Shown here: positions 28,557 through 43,100 of the stretch, in pieces
Layout of the letters: each line of letters starts with the position of its first letter
Numbering within the stretch: position 1 is the first letter of the stretch
Origin: Mixophyes australis
Lineage: Eukaryota > Chordata > Amphibia > Anura > Limnodynastidae
Assembly: GCA_036250195.1 (NCBI GenBank)
Contig: JAVHZZ010000012.1
Location: 89,236,591-89,300,590, forward strand
Reading direction: 5' to 3'
DNA length: 64,000 nt
Made by a program: the position numbers and the translations under genes
The notes under the pieces: model-generated
The model's database searches: none
What the model was told of the DNA's origin: nothing
The model's input: only the letters and a program-made list of their open reading frames with translations

Positions 28557-31500
28557 TGAATCATGAATCATGAAATGAATCATGAATCATAAATTGAATC
28601 ATGAAATGAATCATGAATCATGAATTGAATCATGAATCATGAAATGAATCATGAATCATGAATTTAATCATGAATCATGTATTGAATAATGAATTGAATC
28701 ATGAATCGAATCATGAATCATGAATTGAATCATGAATCATAAATAGAATCATGAATCAAATCATGAATCATGAATCATGAATCGAATCATGAATTGAATC
28801 ATGAATCATGAATCAAATCATGAATCATGAATCATGAATGAAATCATGAATCAAGAATCATGAATCATGAATCGAATCATGAATCATGAATTGAATCATG
28901 AATCATTAATCGAATCATGAATCGAATCATGAATCGAATCATGAATCGAATCATGAATCATGAATCGAATCATGAATTGAATCATGAATCATTAATCGAA
29001 TCATGAATCATGAATCATAAATCGGATCATGAATCATGAATTGAATCATAAATCATAAATTGAATCATGAATCATGAATCAAATCATGAATCATGAATTG
29101 AATCATGAATCGAATCATGAATCATGAATCGAATCATGAATCATGAATCATGAATTTAATCATGAATTATGTATTGAATCATGAATTGAATCATGAATCG
29201 AATCATGAATCATGAATTGAATCATGAATCATGATTCGAATCATGAATCATAAATAGAATCATGAATCAAATCATGAATCATGAATCATGAATCGAATCA
29301 TGAATTGAATCATGAATCATGAATTGAATCATGAAATGAATCATGAATCATGAATTGAATCATGAATCATGAAATGAATCATGAATCATGAATTTAATCA
29401 TGAATCATGTATTGAATAATGAATTGAATCATGAATCGAATCATGAATCATGAATTGAATCATGAATCATGATTCGAATCATGAATCGAATCATGAATCA
29501 TAAATAGAATCATGAATCAAATCATGAATCATGAATCATGAATCGAATCATGAATTGAATCATGAATCATGAATCAAATCATGAATCATGAATCATGAAT
29601 CGAATCATGAATCATGAATTGAATCATGAATCATTAATCGAATCATGAATCATAAATTGAATCATGAATCGAATCATGAATCGAATCATGAATCATGAAT
29701 CGAATCATGAATTGAATCATGAATTGAATCATGAATCATTAATCGAATCATGAATCATGAATCATAAATCGGATCATGAATCATGAATTGAATCATAAAT
29801 CATAAATTGAATCATGAATCATGAATCATGAATCAAATCATGAATCATGAATTGAATCATGAATCGAATCATGAATCATGAATCGAATCATGAATCATGA
29901 ATCATGAATTTAATCATGAATTATGTATTGAATCATGAATTGAATCATGAATCGAATCATGAATCATGAATCATGTATTGAATCATAAATCATGAATCAT
30001 GAATCATGAATTAAAACATGAATTGAATCATGAATCATAAATCGAATCATGAATCATTAATCAAATCATGAATCATTACTTGAATCATGAATTGAATAAT
30101 AAATCATGAATCATGAAATGAATCATGAATTGAATCATGAATCATGAATCGAATCATAAATCATTAATCGAATCATGAATCATGAATTGAATCATGAATC
30201 ATGAATTGAATCATGAATCATGAATTGAATTATGAATCATGAAATGAATTATGAATCATGAAATGAATCATGAATCGAATCATGAATTGAATCATGAATC
30301 ATGAATGGAATCATGAACCATGAATTGAATCATGAATCATGAATTGAATCATGAATGGAATCATGAATCATTAATCGAATCATGAATCATGAATTGAATC
30401 GTGAATCATGAATCGAATCATAAATTGAATCATGAATCATGAAATGAATCATGAATCATGAATTTAATCATGAATCATGTATTGAATAATGAATTGAATC
30501 ATGAATCGAATCATGAATCATGAATTGAATCATGAATCATGATTCGAATCATGAATCGAATCATGAATCATAAATAGAATTATGAATCAAATCATGAATC
30601 ATAAATCATGAATCATGAATCATGAATCGAATCATGAATTGAATCATGAATCGAATCATGAATCATGAATCGAATCATGAATCAAGAATCATGAATCGAA
30701 TCATGAATCAAATCATGAATCATGAATTGAATCATGGATCATGAATTGAATCATGAATCATGAATTGAATCGTGAATCATGAATCGAATCATAAATTGAA
30801 TCATGAATCATGAAATGAATCATGAATCATAAATTGAATCATGAAATGAATCATGAATCATGAATTGAATCATGAATCATGTATTGAATAATGAATTGAA
30901 TCATGAATCGAATCATGAATCATGAATTGAATCATGAATCATGATTCGAATCATGAATCGAATCATGAATCATAAATAGAATCATGAATCAAATCATGAA
31001 TCATGAATCATGAATCGAATCATGAATTGAATCATGAATCATGAATCAAATCATGAATCATGAATCATGAATCGAATCATGAATCAAGAATCATGAATCA
31101 TGAATCAAGAATCATGAATCATGAATCGAATCATGAATCATGAATCATGAATCATGAATTGAATCATGAATCATGAATTGAATCATGAATCATGAATTAA
31201 ATCATGAATTAAATCATGAATCAAATCATGAATCATGAATTAAATCATGAATCATGATTCGAATCATGAATCATGATTTGAATCATGATTCGAATCATGA
31301 ATCGAATCATGAATCATAAATAGAATCATGAATCACAAATCATGAATCATGAATTGAATCATGAATTGAATCATGAATCATGAATCAAATCATGAATCAT
31401 GAATCAAATCATGAATCATGAATCGAATAATGAATCAAGAATCGAATCAAGAATCATGAATCGAATCATGAATCATGAATCGAATCATGAACTGAATCAT

Positions 31501-31850
31501 GAATGGAATCATGAATCATAAATCAAATCATGAATCCTGAATCATGAATTGAATCGTGAATCATGAATCGAATCATAAATTGAATCATGAATCATGAAAT
31601 GAATCACGAATCATGAATTGAATCATGAATCATGAATTGAATCGTGAATCATGAATCGAATCATAAATTGAATCATGAATCATTAATCGAATCATGAATC
31701 ATAAATTGAATTATGAATCGAATCATGAATCATGAATCGAATCATGAATCGGATCATGAATCATGAATTGAATCATAAAACATGAATCGAATCATGAATC
31801 ATGAATTGAATCATGAAGCGAATCATAAATTGAATCATGAATCATGAATC
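28556..31850 (+). repeat. 3,293-bp tandem HOR, copy 2
   Basis: A near-identical partner of 25.25-28.56 kb (constant 3,293-bp offset). Unlike copy 1, after GAAGCG at 31815 it continues into the GAATCTAGAATC word and TTAAAACATG (31996). That is the same continuation as the older module Y copy at 23.2 kb. Copy 2 therefore retains the ancestral right flank and copy 1 has the recombinant one. Confidence 0.92.
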
Positions 31851-34600
31851 GAATCTAGAATCATGAACTGAATCATGAATCGAATCATGAATCATGAATC
31901 ATGAATCATGAATTTAATCATGAATTATGTATTGAATCATGAATCGAATCATGAATCATGAATCATGAATTGAATCATAAATGATGAATCATGAATTAAA
32001 ACATGAATTGAATCATGAATCATGAATCGAATCATGAATCATTAATCAAATCATGAATCATTAATTGAATCATGAATTGAATTATAAATCATGAATCATG
32101 AATTGAATCATGAATCATGAATTTAATCTTGCTTCATGAATCATGAATTGAATCTTGAATCATGAATCGAATCATGAATTGAATCATGAATCGAATCATG
32201 AATCATTAATCGAATCATGAATCATGAATCATAAATCGGATCATGAATCATGAATTGAATCATAAATCATAAATTGAATCATGAATCATGAATCATGAAT
32301 CAAATCATGAATCATGAATTGAATCATGAATCGAATCATGAATCATGAATCGAATCATGAATCATGAATCATGAATCATGAATTTAATCATGAATTATGT
32401 ATTGAATCATGAATTGAATCATGAATCGAATCATGAATCATGAATCATGTATTGAATCATAAATCATGAATCATGAATCATGAATTAAAACATGAATTGA
32501 ATCATGAATCATAAATCGAATCATGAATCATTAATCAAATCATGAATCATTACTTGAATCATGAATTGAATAATAAATCATGAATCATGAAATGAATCAT
32601 GAATTGAATCATGAATCATGAATCGAATCATAAATCATTAATCGAATCATGAATCATGAATTGAATCATGAATCATGAATTGAATCATGAATCATGAATT
32701 GAATTATGAATCATGAAATGAATTATGAATCATGAAATGAATCATGAATCGAATCATGAATTGAATCATGAATCATGAATGGAATCATGAACCATGAATT
32801 GAATCATGAATCATGAATTGAATCATGAATGGAATCATGAATCATTAATCGAATCATGAATCATGAATTGAATCGTGAATCATGAATCGAATCATAAATT
32901 GAATCATGAATCATGAAATGAATCATGAATCATGAATTTAATCATGAATCATGTATTGAATAATGAATTGAATCATGAATCGAATCATGAATCATGAATT
33001 GAATCATGAATCATGATTCGAATCATGAATCGAATCATGAATCATAAATAGAATTATGAATCAAATCATGAATCATAAATCATGAATCATGAATCATGAA
33101 TCGAATCATGAATTGAATCATGAATCATGAATCAAATCATGAATCATGAATCGAATCATGAATCAAGAATCATGAATCGAATCATGAATCAAATCATGAA
33201 TCATGAATTGAATCATGGATCATGAATTGAATCATGAATCATGAATTGAATCGTGAATCATGAATCGAATCATAAATTGAATCATGAATCATGAAATGAA
33301 TCATGAATCATAAATTGAATCATGAAATGAATCATGAATCATGAATTGAATCATGAATCATGTATTGAATAATGAATTGAATCATGAATCGAATCATGAA
33401 TCATGAATTGAATCATGAATCATGATTCGAATCATGAATCGAATCATGAATCATAAATAGAATCATGAATCAAATCATGAATCATGAATCATGAATCGAA
33501 TCATGAATTGAATCATGAATCATGAATCAAATCATGAATCATGAATCATGAATCGAATCATGAATCAAGAATCATGAATCATGAATCAAGAATCATGAAT
33601 CATGAATCGAATCATGAATCATGAATCATGAATCATGAATTGAATCATGAATCATGAATTGAATCATGAATCATGAATTAAATCATGAATTAAATCATGA
33701 ATCAAATCATGAATCATGAATTAAATCATGAATCATGATTCGAATCATGAATCATGATTTGAATCATGATTCGAATCATGAATCGAATCATGAATCATAA
33801 ATAGAATCATGAATCACAAATCATGAATCATGAATTGAATCATGAATTGAATCATGAATCATGAATCAAATCATGAATCATGAATCAAATCATGAATCAT
33901 GAATCGAATAATGAATCAAGAATCGAATCAAGAATCATGAATCGAATCATGAATCATGAATCGAATCATGAACTGAATCATGAATGGAATCATGAATCAT
34001 AAATCAAATCATGAATCCTGAATCATGAATTGAATCGTGAATCATGAATCGAATCATAAATTGAATCATGAATCATGAAATGAATCACGAATCATGAATT
34101 GAATCATGAATCATGAATTGAATCGTGAATCATGAATCGAATCATAAATTGAATCATGAATCATTAATCGAATCATGAATCATAAATTGAATTATGAATC
34201 GAATCATGAATCATGAATCGAATCATGAATCGGATCATGAATCATGAATTGAATCATAAAACATGAATCGAATCATGAATCATGAATTGAATCATGAAGC
34301 GAATCATAAATTGAATCATGAATCATGAATCGAATCTAGAATCATGAACTGAATCATGAATCGAATCATGAATCATGAATCATGAATCATGAATTTAATC
34401 ATGAATTATGTATTGAATCATGAATCGAATCATGAATCATGAATCATGAATTGAATCATAAATGATGAATCATGAATTAAAACATGAATTGAATCATGAA
34501 TCATGAATCGAATCATGAATCATTAATCAAATCATGAATCATTAATTGAATCATGAATTGAATTATAAATCATGAATCATGAATTGAATCATGAATCATG
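31850..34600 (+). repeat. Module Y, further tandem copy (2.47-2.48-kb period)
   Basis: TTAAAACATG at 30011 and 32485 is 2,474 bp apart. At 31996 and 34477 it is 2,481 bp apart, as are the GAAGCG words at 31815 and 34296. The 7-bp change in offset is one heptamer. The block begins with a short module X start (CTTGCTTC at 32128) that switches into the interior of module Y around 32,170-32,225, so this tandem copy also has a visible hybrid junction. Confidence 0.9.
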
Positions 34601-37600
34601 AATTTAATCTTGCTTCATGAATCATGAATTGAATCTTGAATCATGAATCGAATCATGAATCGAATCATGAATCATGAATTGAATCATGAATCGAATCATG
34701 AATCATTAATCGAATCATGAATTGAATCATGAATCATGAATTGAATCATGAATCATGAATCATGAATCATGAATTGAATCCTAAAACATGAAATGAATCA
34801 TTAATTGAATCATGAATCATGAATCGAATCATAAATTGAATCATGTATCATGAATCATGAAATTAATCATGAATTGAATTATGAATCATGAATTGAATCA
34901 TGAATGGAATCATGAATCATTAATCGAATCATGAATCATTAATCGAATCATGAATCATGAATTGAATCGTGAATCATGAATCGAATCATAAATTGAATCA
35001 TGAATCATGAAATGAATCATGAATCATGAATTGAATCATGGATCATGATTGAATCATGAATCATGAATTGAATCGTGAATCATGAATCGAATCATAAATT
35101 GAATCATGAATCATGAAATGAATCATAAATTGAATCATGAATCATGAAATGAATCATGAATTGAATCATGAATCATGAAATGAATCATGAATCATGAATT
35201 TAATCATGAATCATGTATTGAATAATGAATTGAATCATGAATCGAATCATGAATCATGAATTGAATCATGAATCATGAATCGAATCATGAATCATGAATT
35301 AAATCATGAATCAAATCATGAATCATGAATTGAATCATGAATCATGATTCGAATCATGAATCGAATCATGAATCATAAATAGAATCATGAATCAAATCAT
35401 GAATCATGAATCGAATCATGAATCAAGAATCATGAATCATGAATCATGAATTGAATCATGAAGCGAATCATAAATCATGAATTGAATCATGAATCATGAA
35501 TTGAATCATGAATCATGAATTTAATCTTGCTTCATGAATCATGAATTGAATCATGAATCATGAATCATGAATCATGAATTGAATCATGAATCATGAATCA
35601 TGAATCTAATCATGAATCATGAATCTAATCATGAATCATGAATCATGAATCATGAATTGAATCATGAAGCGAATCATAAATCATGAATCATGAATCATGA
35701 ATTGAATCATGAATTGAATCATGAATCATGAATTGAATCTTGCTTCATGAATCATGAATTGAATCTTGAATCATGAATCGAATCATGAATCATGAATTGA
35801 ATCATGAATCGAATCATGAATCATTAATCGAATCATGAATTGAATCATGAATCATGAATTGAATCATGAATCATGAATCATGAATTGAATCATGAATCAT
35901 GAATCATGAATCTAATCATGAATCATGAATCATGAATTGAATCCTAAATCATGAAATGAATCATGAATTGAATCATGAATCATGAATCGAATCATAAATT
36001 GAATCATGTATCATGAATCATGAAATGAATCATGAATTGAATTATGAATCATGAAATGAATCATGAATCGAATCATGAATTGAATCATGAATCATGAATG
36101 GAATCATGAACCATGAATTGAATCATGAATCATGAATTGAATCATGAATGGAATCATGAATCATTAATCGAATCATGAATCATGAATTGAATCGTGAATC
36201 ATGAATCGAATCATAAATTGAATCATGAATCATGAAATGAATCATGAATCATGAATTGAATCATGGATCATGAATTGAATCATGAATCATGAATTGAATC
36301 GTGAATCATGAATCGAATCATAAATTGAATCATGAATCATGAAATGAATCATGAATCATAAATTGAATCATGAAATGAATCATGAATCATGAATTGAATC
36401 ATGAATCATGAAATGAATCATGAATCATGAATTTAATCATGAATCATGTATTGAATAATGAATTGAATCATGAATCGAATCATGAATCATGAATTGAATC
36501 ATGAATCATAAATAGAATCATGAATCATGAATCATGAATCATGAATCGAATCATGAATTGAATCATGAATCATGAATCAAATCATGAATCATGAATCATG
36601 AATGAAATCATGAATCAAGAATCATGAATCATGAATCGAATCATGAATCATGAATTGAATCATGAATCATTAATCGAATCATGAATCGAATCATGAATCG
36701 AATCATGAATCGAATCATGAATCATGAATCGAATCATGAATTGAATCATGAATCATTAATCGAATCATGAATCATGAATCATAAATCGGATCATGAATCA
36801 TGAATTGAATCATAAATCATAAATTGAATCATGAATCATGAATCATGAATCAAATCATGAATCATGAATTAAATCATGAATCGAATCATGAATCATGAAT
36901 CGAATCATGAATCATGAATCGAATCATGAATCATGAATCATGAATCATGAATTTAATCATGAATTATGTATTGAATCATGAATTGAATCATGAATCGAAT
37001 CATGAATCATGAATCATGTATTGAATCATAAATCATGAATCATGAATTAAAACATGAATTGAATCATGAATCATAAATCGAATCATGAATCATTAATCAA
37101 ATCATGAATCATTACTTGAATCATGAATTGAATAATAAATCATGAATCATGAAATGAATCATGAATTGAATCATGAATCATGAATCGAATCATAAATCAT
37201 TAATCGAATCATGAATCATGAATTGAATCATGAATCATGAATTGAATCATGAATCATGAATTGAATTATGAATCATGAAATGAATTATGAATCATGAAAT
37301 GAATCATGAATCGAATCATGAATTGAATCATGAATCATGAATGGAATCATGAACCATGAATTGAATCATGAATCATGAATGGAATCATGAACCATGAATT
37401 GAATCATGAATCATGAATTGAATCATGAATGGAATCATGAATCATGAATCGAATCATAAATTGAATCATGAATCATGAAATGAATCATGAATCATGAATT
37501 TAATCATGAATCATGTATTGAATAATGAATTGAATCATGAATCGAATCATGAATCATGAATTGAATCATGAATCATGAATTGAATCATGAATCATGATTC

Positions 37601-37783
37601 GAATCATGAATCGAATCATGAATCATAAATAGAATCATGAATCAAATCATGAATCATGAATCATGAATCGAATCATGAATTGAATCATGAATCATGAATC
37701 AAATCATGAATCATGAATCGAATCATGAATCAAGAATCATGAATCGAATCATGAATTGAATCATGAATCATGAATCATGAATC
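34600..37783 (+). repeat. Module X third copy and an incomplete module Y
   Basis: CTTGCTTC words at 34609, 35526 and 35739 match module X at 23.49-24.68 kb, about 11.05-11.12 kb upstream. ATGAATGAAATC at 36598 matches 25541 (11,057 bp). The following module Y stops early. TTAAAACATG (37047) and CATTACTTG are present, but after a short repeated GAATGG/ACCATG and GTATTGAATAATG stretch the sequence passes into the family-A-like island at 37784. The GAAGCG/GAATCTAGAATC end of Y is missing. Confidence 0.85.
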
Positions 37784-38200
37784 GAATAATGAATAATAAA
37801 TTGAATCATCAATCATGAATTGAATCATGAATCGAATCATGAATCGAATCATGAATCATGAATCGAATCATGAATCATAAATCGAATCATAAATCGAATC
37901 ATGAATCATGAATCATGAATTGAATCCTAAATCATGAAATGAATCATGATTTGAGTCATGAATCATAAATCATAAATCGGATCATGAATCATGAATTGAA
38001 TCATAAAACATGAATCGAATCATGAACCATGAATCGAATCATGAATTATGAAATGAATCATGAAATGAATCATGAAATGAATCATGAATTATGAATCGAA
38101 TCATGAATCATGAATTGAATCATAAATCATGAATCATGAATTAAATCATGAATCGAATCATGAATTAAATCATGAATCGAATCATGAATTTATGAATCAA
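37784..38200 (+). repeat. Family-A-like island at the family B/C boundary
   Basis: It starts with the GAATAATGAATAATAAATTG word also seen at 15581, then CATCAATC, CCTAAAT, GATTTGAGTC, ATCGGATCATG and the AAATG + AATCATG triplet (38051-38086). It marks the right edge of family B. Family C words (AAATGAT, GAATTTATGAATC) begin immediately after it. Confidence 0.8.
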
Positions 38201-40168
38201 ATCATGAATCATGAATTAAATCATGAATCATAAATCATGAATCATGAATTGAATCATGAATCATGAATCATTAATCGAATCATGAATCATGAATTAAATC
38301 ATGAATCATGAATTGAATCATGAATCATGAATCATGAATCATAAATCATGAATCCTAAATCATGAAATGAATCATGAATTGAATTATGAATCATGAATTG
38401 AATTATGAATCATGAATCATAAATCGGATCATGAATCATGAATTGAATTATAAAACATGAATCAAATGATGAATCATGAATCATGAATTGAATCATGAAC
38501 CATAAATCGAATCATGAATCATGAATCATGAATTGAATCATGAATCATGAATCATGAATTTAATCATGAATTATGTATTGAATCATGAATCGAATCATGA
38601 ATCATGAATTGAATCATATATCATGAATCATGAATCATGAATTGAAACATGAATCATTAATCGAATCATGAATCATGAATTGAAGCATGAATCATCATGA
38701 ATTGAATCATGAATCATGAATTGAATCATGAATCATGACGTAAATCATGAATCATGAATGGAATCATGAATCATTAATCGAATCATGAATCATGAATTGA
38801 ATCATGAATTGAATCATGAATCATGAATTGAATCATGAATCATGAATTGAATCATGAATCATGAATCCTAAATCATGAATCATGAATTAAATCATGAATC
38901 ATGAATTAAATCATGAATCATTAATCGAATCATGAATCATGAATTATGAATTGAATCATGAATCATGCTTCGAATCATGAATCGACTCATGAATCATGAA
39001 TCGACTCATGAATCATGATTCGAATCATGAATCGAATCATAAATCATAAATAGAATCATGAATCACAAATCATGATTAATGAATCATGAATTGAATCATG
39101 AATCATGAATCATGAATTGATTCATGAATCATGAATTAAATCATGAATCATGAATTGAATTATGAATCTTGAATCATGAATCAAATCATGAATAATGAAT
39201 TGAATCATGAATTGAATCATGAATCATGAATTGAATCATGAATTATGAATCGAATCATGAATCATGAATTGAATCATAAATCATGAATCATGAATTGAAT
39301 CATGAATCGAATCATGAATTTATGAATCAAATCATGAATCATGAATCATGAATTAAATCATGAATCATAAATCATGAATCATGAATTAAATCATGAAACA
39401 TGAATCATTAATCGAATCATGAATCATGAATTGAATCTTGAATCATGAATCATGAATTGAATCATGAATCATGAATCAAATCATGAATCATAAATCATGA
39501 ATCCTAAATCATGAAATGAATCATGAATTGAATTATGAATCATGAATTGAATTATGAATCATGAATCATAAATCGGATCATGAATCATGAATTGAATCAT
39601 AAAACATGAATCAAATGATAAATCATGAATCATGAATTGAATCATGAATCATAAATCGAATCATGAATCATGAATTGAATCATGAATCATGAATTGAACC
39701 ATTAATCGAATCATGAATCATGAATTGAATCATGAATCATGAATAAAATCATGAATCATGAATTGAACCATTAATCGAATCATGAATCAAGAATCATGAA
39801 TCAAGAATCATGAATCATTAATCGAATCATGAATCATTAATCGAATCATGAATCATTAATCGAATCATGAATCATAAATTGAATCATGAATCATGAATTG
39901 AATCATAAATCATGAATCGAATCATGAATCATGAATTGAATCATAAATAATGAATCAGATCATGAATCATGAAATGAATCATGAATCAAATCAGGAATCA
40001 TGAATTGAATCATGAATCAAATCAGGAATCATGAATCATGAATTGAATCATGAAACATGAATTGAATCATGAATCATGAATTGAATCATGAATCATGAAT
40101 CGAATCATGAATCATGAATCATGAATTGAATCATGAATCGAAACATGAATTATGAATCATGAATTAAA
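38200..40168 (+). repeat. Family C satellite, proximal part
   Basis: Family C markers appear here: AAATGATG/AAATGATA at 38464 and 39613 (1,149 bp apart), GAATTTATGAATC words, AATCATA-ATCGGATC words and CATGATTAATG. Perfect short tandems lie at 39785-39812 (AATCAAG + AATCATG) and 39813-39869. No gene is visible. Confidence 0.8.
39813..39869 (+). repeat. 19-bp minisatellite (AATCATT + AATCG + AATCATG) x3
   Basis: Three perfect tandem copies of a 7+5+7 step, another instance of local expansion in 19-bp steps. In family C copies downstream (about 42.86-42.95 and 47.25-47.34 kb) the same run is present with substitutions that change AATCG to AATTG or AGTC-type units. Confidence 0.93.
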
Positions 40169-43100
40169 TCTCGAAACATGAATTATGAATCATGAATTAA
40201 ATCATGAATCATGAATCATGAATTGAATCATGAATCATGAATCAAATCATGAATCGAATCATGAATCATGAGTCATGAATGAATAATGAATCATGAATTG
40301 AATCATGAATCATGAATCATGAATTGAATCATGAATCATGAATCATGAATCATGAATTGAATCATGAATCATGAATCATGAATCATGAATCATGAATTGA
40401 AGCATTAAATATGAGTCGAATCATGAATCATAAATCATGAATTGAATCATGAATCTTGAATCACGAATCGAATCATGAATAATGAATTGAATGATGAATT
40501 GAATCATGAATCATGAATTGAATCATAAATCATGAATCATGAATCATGAATTGAATCATGAATCATTAATCGAATCATGAATCATGAATTAAATTGAATC
40601 ATGATTCATTAATCATGAATTGAATCATGAATCATGAATCATGAATTAAATCATGAATCATGAATCATGAATTGAATCATGAATCATGAATTGAATCATG
40701 AATCGAATCATGAACCATGAATCATGAATTGAATCATGAATCATGAATTGAATCATGAATCATGAATTGAATCATGAATCATGAATCATGAATCATTAAT
40801 TGAATCATGAATCATGAATTGAATCATGAATTATGAATCGACTCATGAATCATGAATTGAATCATGAATCATGAGTCGAATCATGAATCATAAATCATGA
40901 ATTGAATCATAAATCTTGAATCATGAATCGAATAATGAATCATGAATTGAATCATGAATCATGAATTGAATCATGAATCATGAGTCGAATCATGAATCAT
41001 AAATCATGAATTGAATCATGAATCATGAATCGAATCATAAATCATGAATCGAATCATAAATCATGAATCATGAATTGAATCATGAATCATGAATCGAATC
41101 ATGAATCATGAATCATGAATTGAATCATGAATCATTAATCGAATCATGAATCGAATCATGAGTCATGAATCGAATCATGAGTCATGAATCGAATCATGAA
41201 TCACAAATCATGAATTGAATCATGAATCATGAATTGAATCATGATTTGAAACATGAATCGAATCATTAATCATGAATTGAATCATGAATCATGAATTGAA
41301 TCATGAATCATGAATCATGAATTGAATCATGAATCATGAATTGAATCATGAATCATGAAACATGAATCGAATCATGAATCATGAATCGAATCATGAATCA
41401 TGAATTAAATCATGAATCATGAATCGAATCATGAATTGAATCATGAATCGAATCATGAATCATGAATCGAATCATGAATCATGAATCATGAATTGAATCA
41501 TGAATTGAATCATGAATCATGAATTGAATCATGAATCGAATCATGAATTATGAATCATGAATTGAATCATGAAATGAATCATGAATCATGAATTTAATCA
41601 TGAATTATGTATTGAATCATGAATCGAATCATGAATCATGAATTGAATCATATATCATGAATCATGAATCATGAATTGAAACATGAATCATTAATCGAAT
41701 CATGAATCATGAATTGAAGCATGAATCATTAATCATGAATTGAATCATGAATCATGAATCATGAATTGAATCATGAATTAAATCATGAATCATGAATGGA
41801 ATCATGAATCATGAATTGAATCATGAATCATGAATTGAATCATGAATCATGAATGGAATCATGAATCATGAATCATGAATTGAATCATGAATCATGAATT
41901 GAATCATGAATCATGAATTGAATCCTAAATCATGAATCATGAATCATGAATTAAATCATGAATCATGAATTAAATCATGAATCATTAATCGAATCATGAA
42001 TTATGAATTGAATCATGAATCATGATTCGAATCATGAATCGAATCATGAATCATGATTCGAATCATGAATCGAATCATAAATCATAAATAGAATCATGAA
42101 TCACAAATCATGATTAATGAATCATGAATTGAATCATGAATCATGAATTGATTCATTAATCATGAATTAAATCATGAATCATGAATTGAATTATGAATCT
42201 TGAATCATGAATCAAATCATGAATAATGAATTGAATCATGAATTGAATCATGAATCATGAATTGAATCATGAATTATGAATCGAATCATGAATCATGAAT
42301 TGAATCATAAATCATGAATCATGAATTGAATCATGAATCGAATCATGAATTTATGAATCAAATCATGAATCATGAATTAAATCATGAATCATAAATCATG
42401 AATCATGAATTGAATCATGAAACATGAATCATTAATTGAATCATGAATTGAATCTTGAATCATGAATCATGAATTAAATCATGAATCATGAATCAAATCA
42501 TGAATCCTAAATCATGAATCCTAAATCATAAAATGAATCATGAATTGAATTATGAATCATGAATTGAATTATGAATCATGAATCATAAATCGGATCATGA
42601 ATCATGAATTGAATCATAAAACATGAATCAAATGATAAATCATGAATCATGAATTGAATCATGAATCATAAATCGAATCATGAATCATGAATTGAATCAT
42701 GAATCATGAATTGAATCATGAATCATGAATCATGAATTGAATCATTAATCGAATCATGAATCATGAATTGAATCATGAATCATGAATCGAATCATGAATC
42801 AAGAATCATGAATCAAGAATCATGAATCAAGAATCAAGAATCATGAATCATGAATCATGAATTGAATCATGAATCATTAATCGAATCATGAATCATTAAT
42901 TGAATCATGAATCATTAATCGAGTCATGAATCATTAATCGAATCATGAATCATAAATTGAATAATGAATCATGAATTGAATCATGAATCATGAATCGAAT
43001 CATGAATCATGAATTGAATCATGAATCATGAATCGAATCATGAATTGAATCATAAATCATGAATCATGAAATGAATCATGAATCAAATCAGGAATCATGA

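Noticed and set aside
25250..31850. Pure assembly artefact explaining the 3,293-bp tandem copy
   Set aside because: Cannot be excluded without reads. However, the two copies differ by a 19-bp step and have different right flanks, which a simple duplicated contig would not show, so I kept it as real with a read-level check advised.
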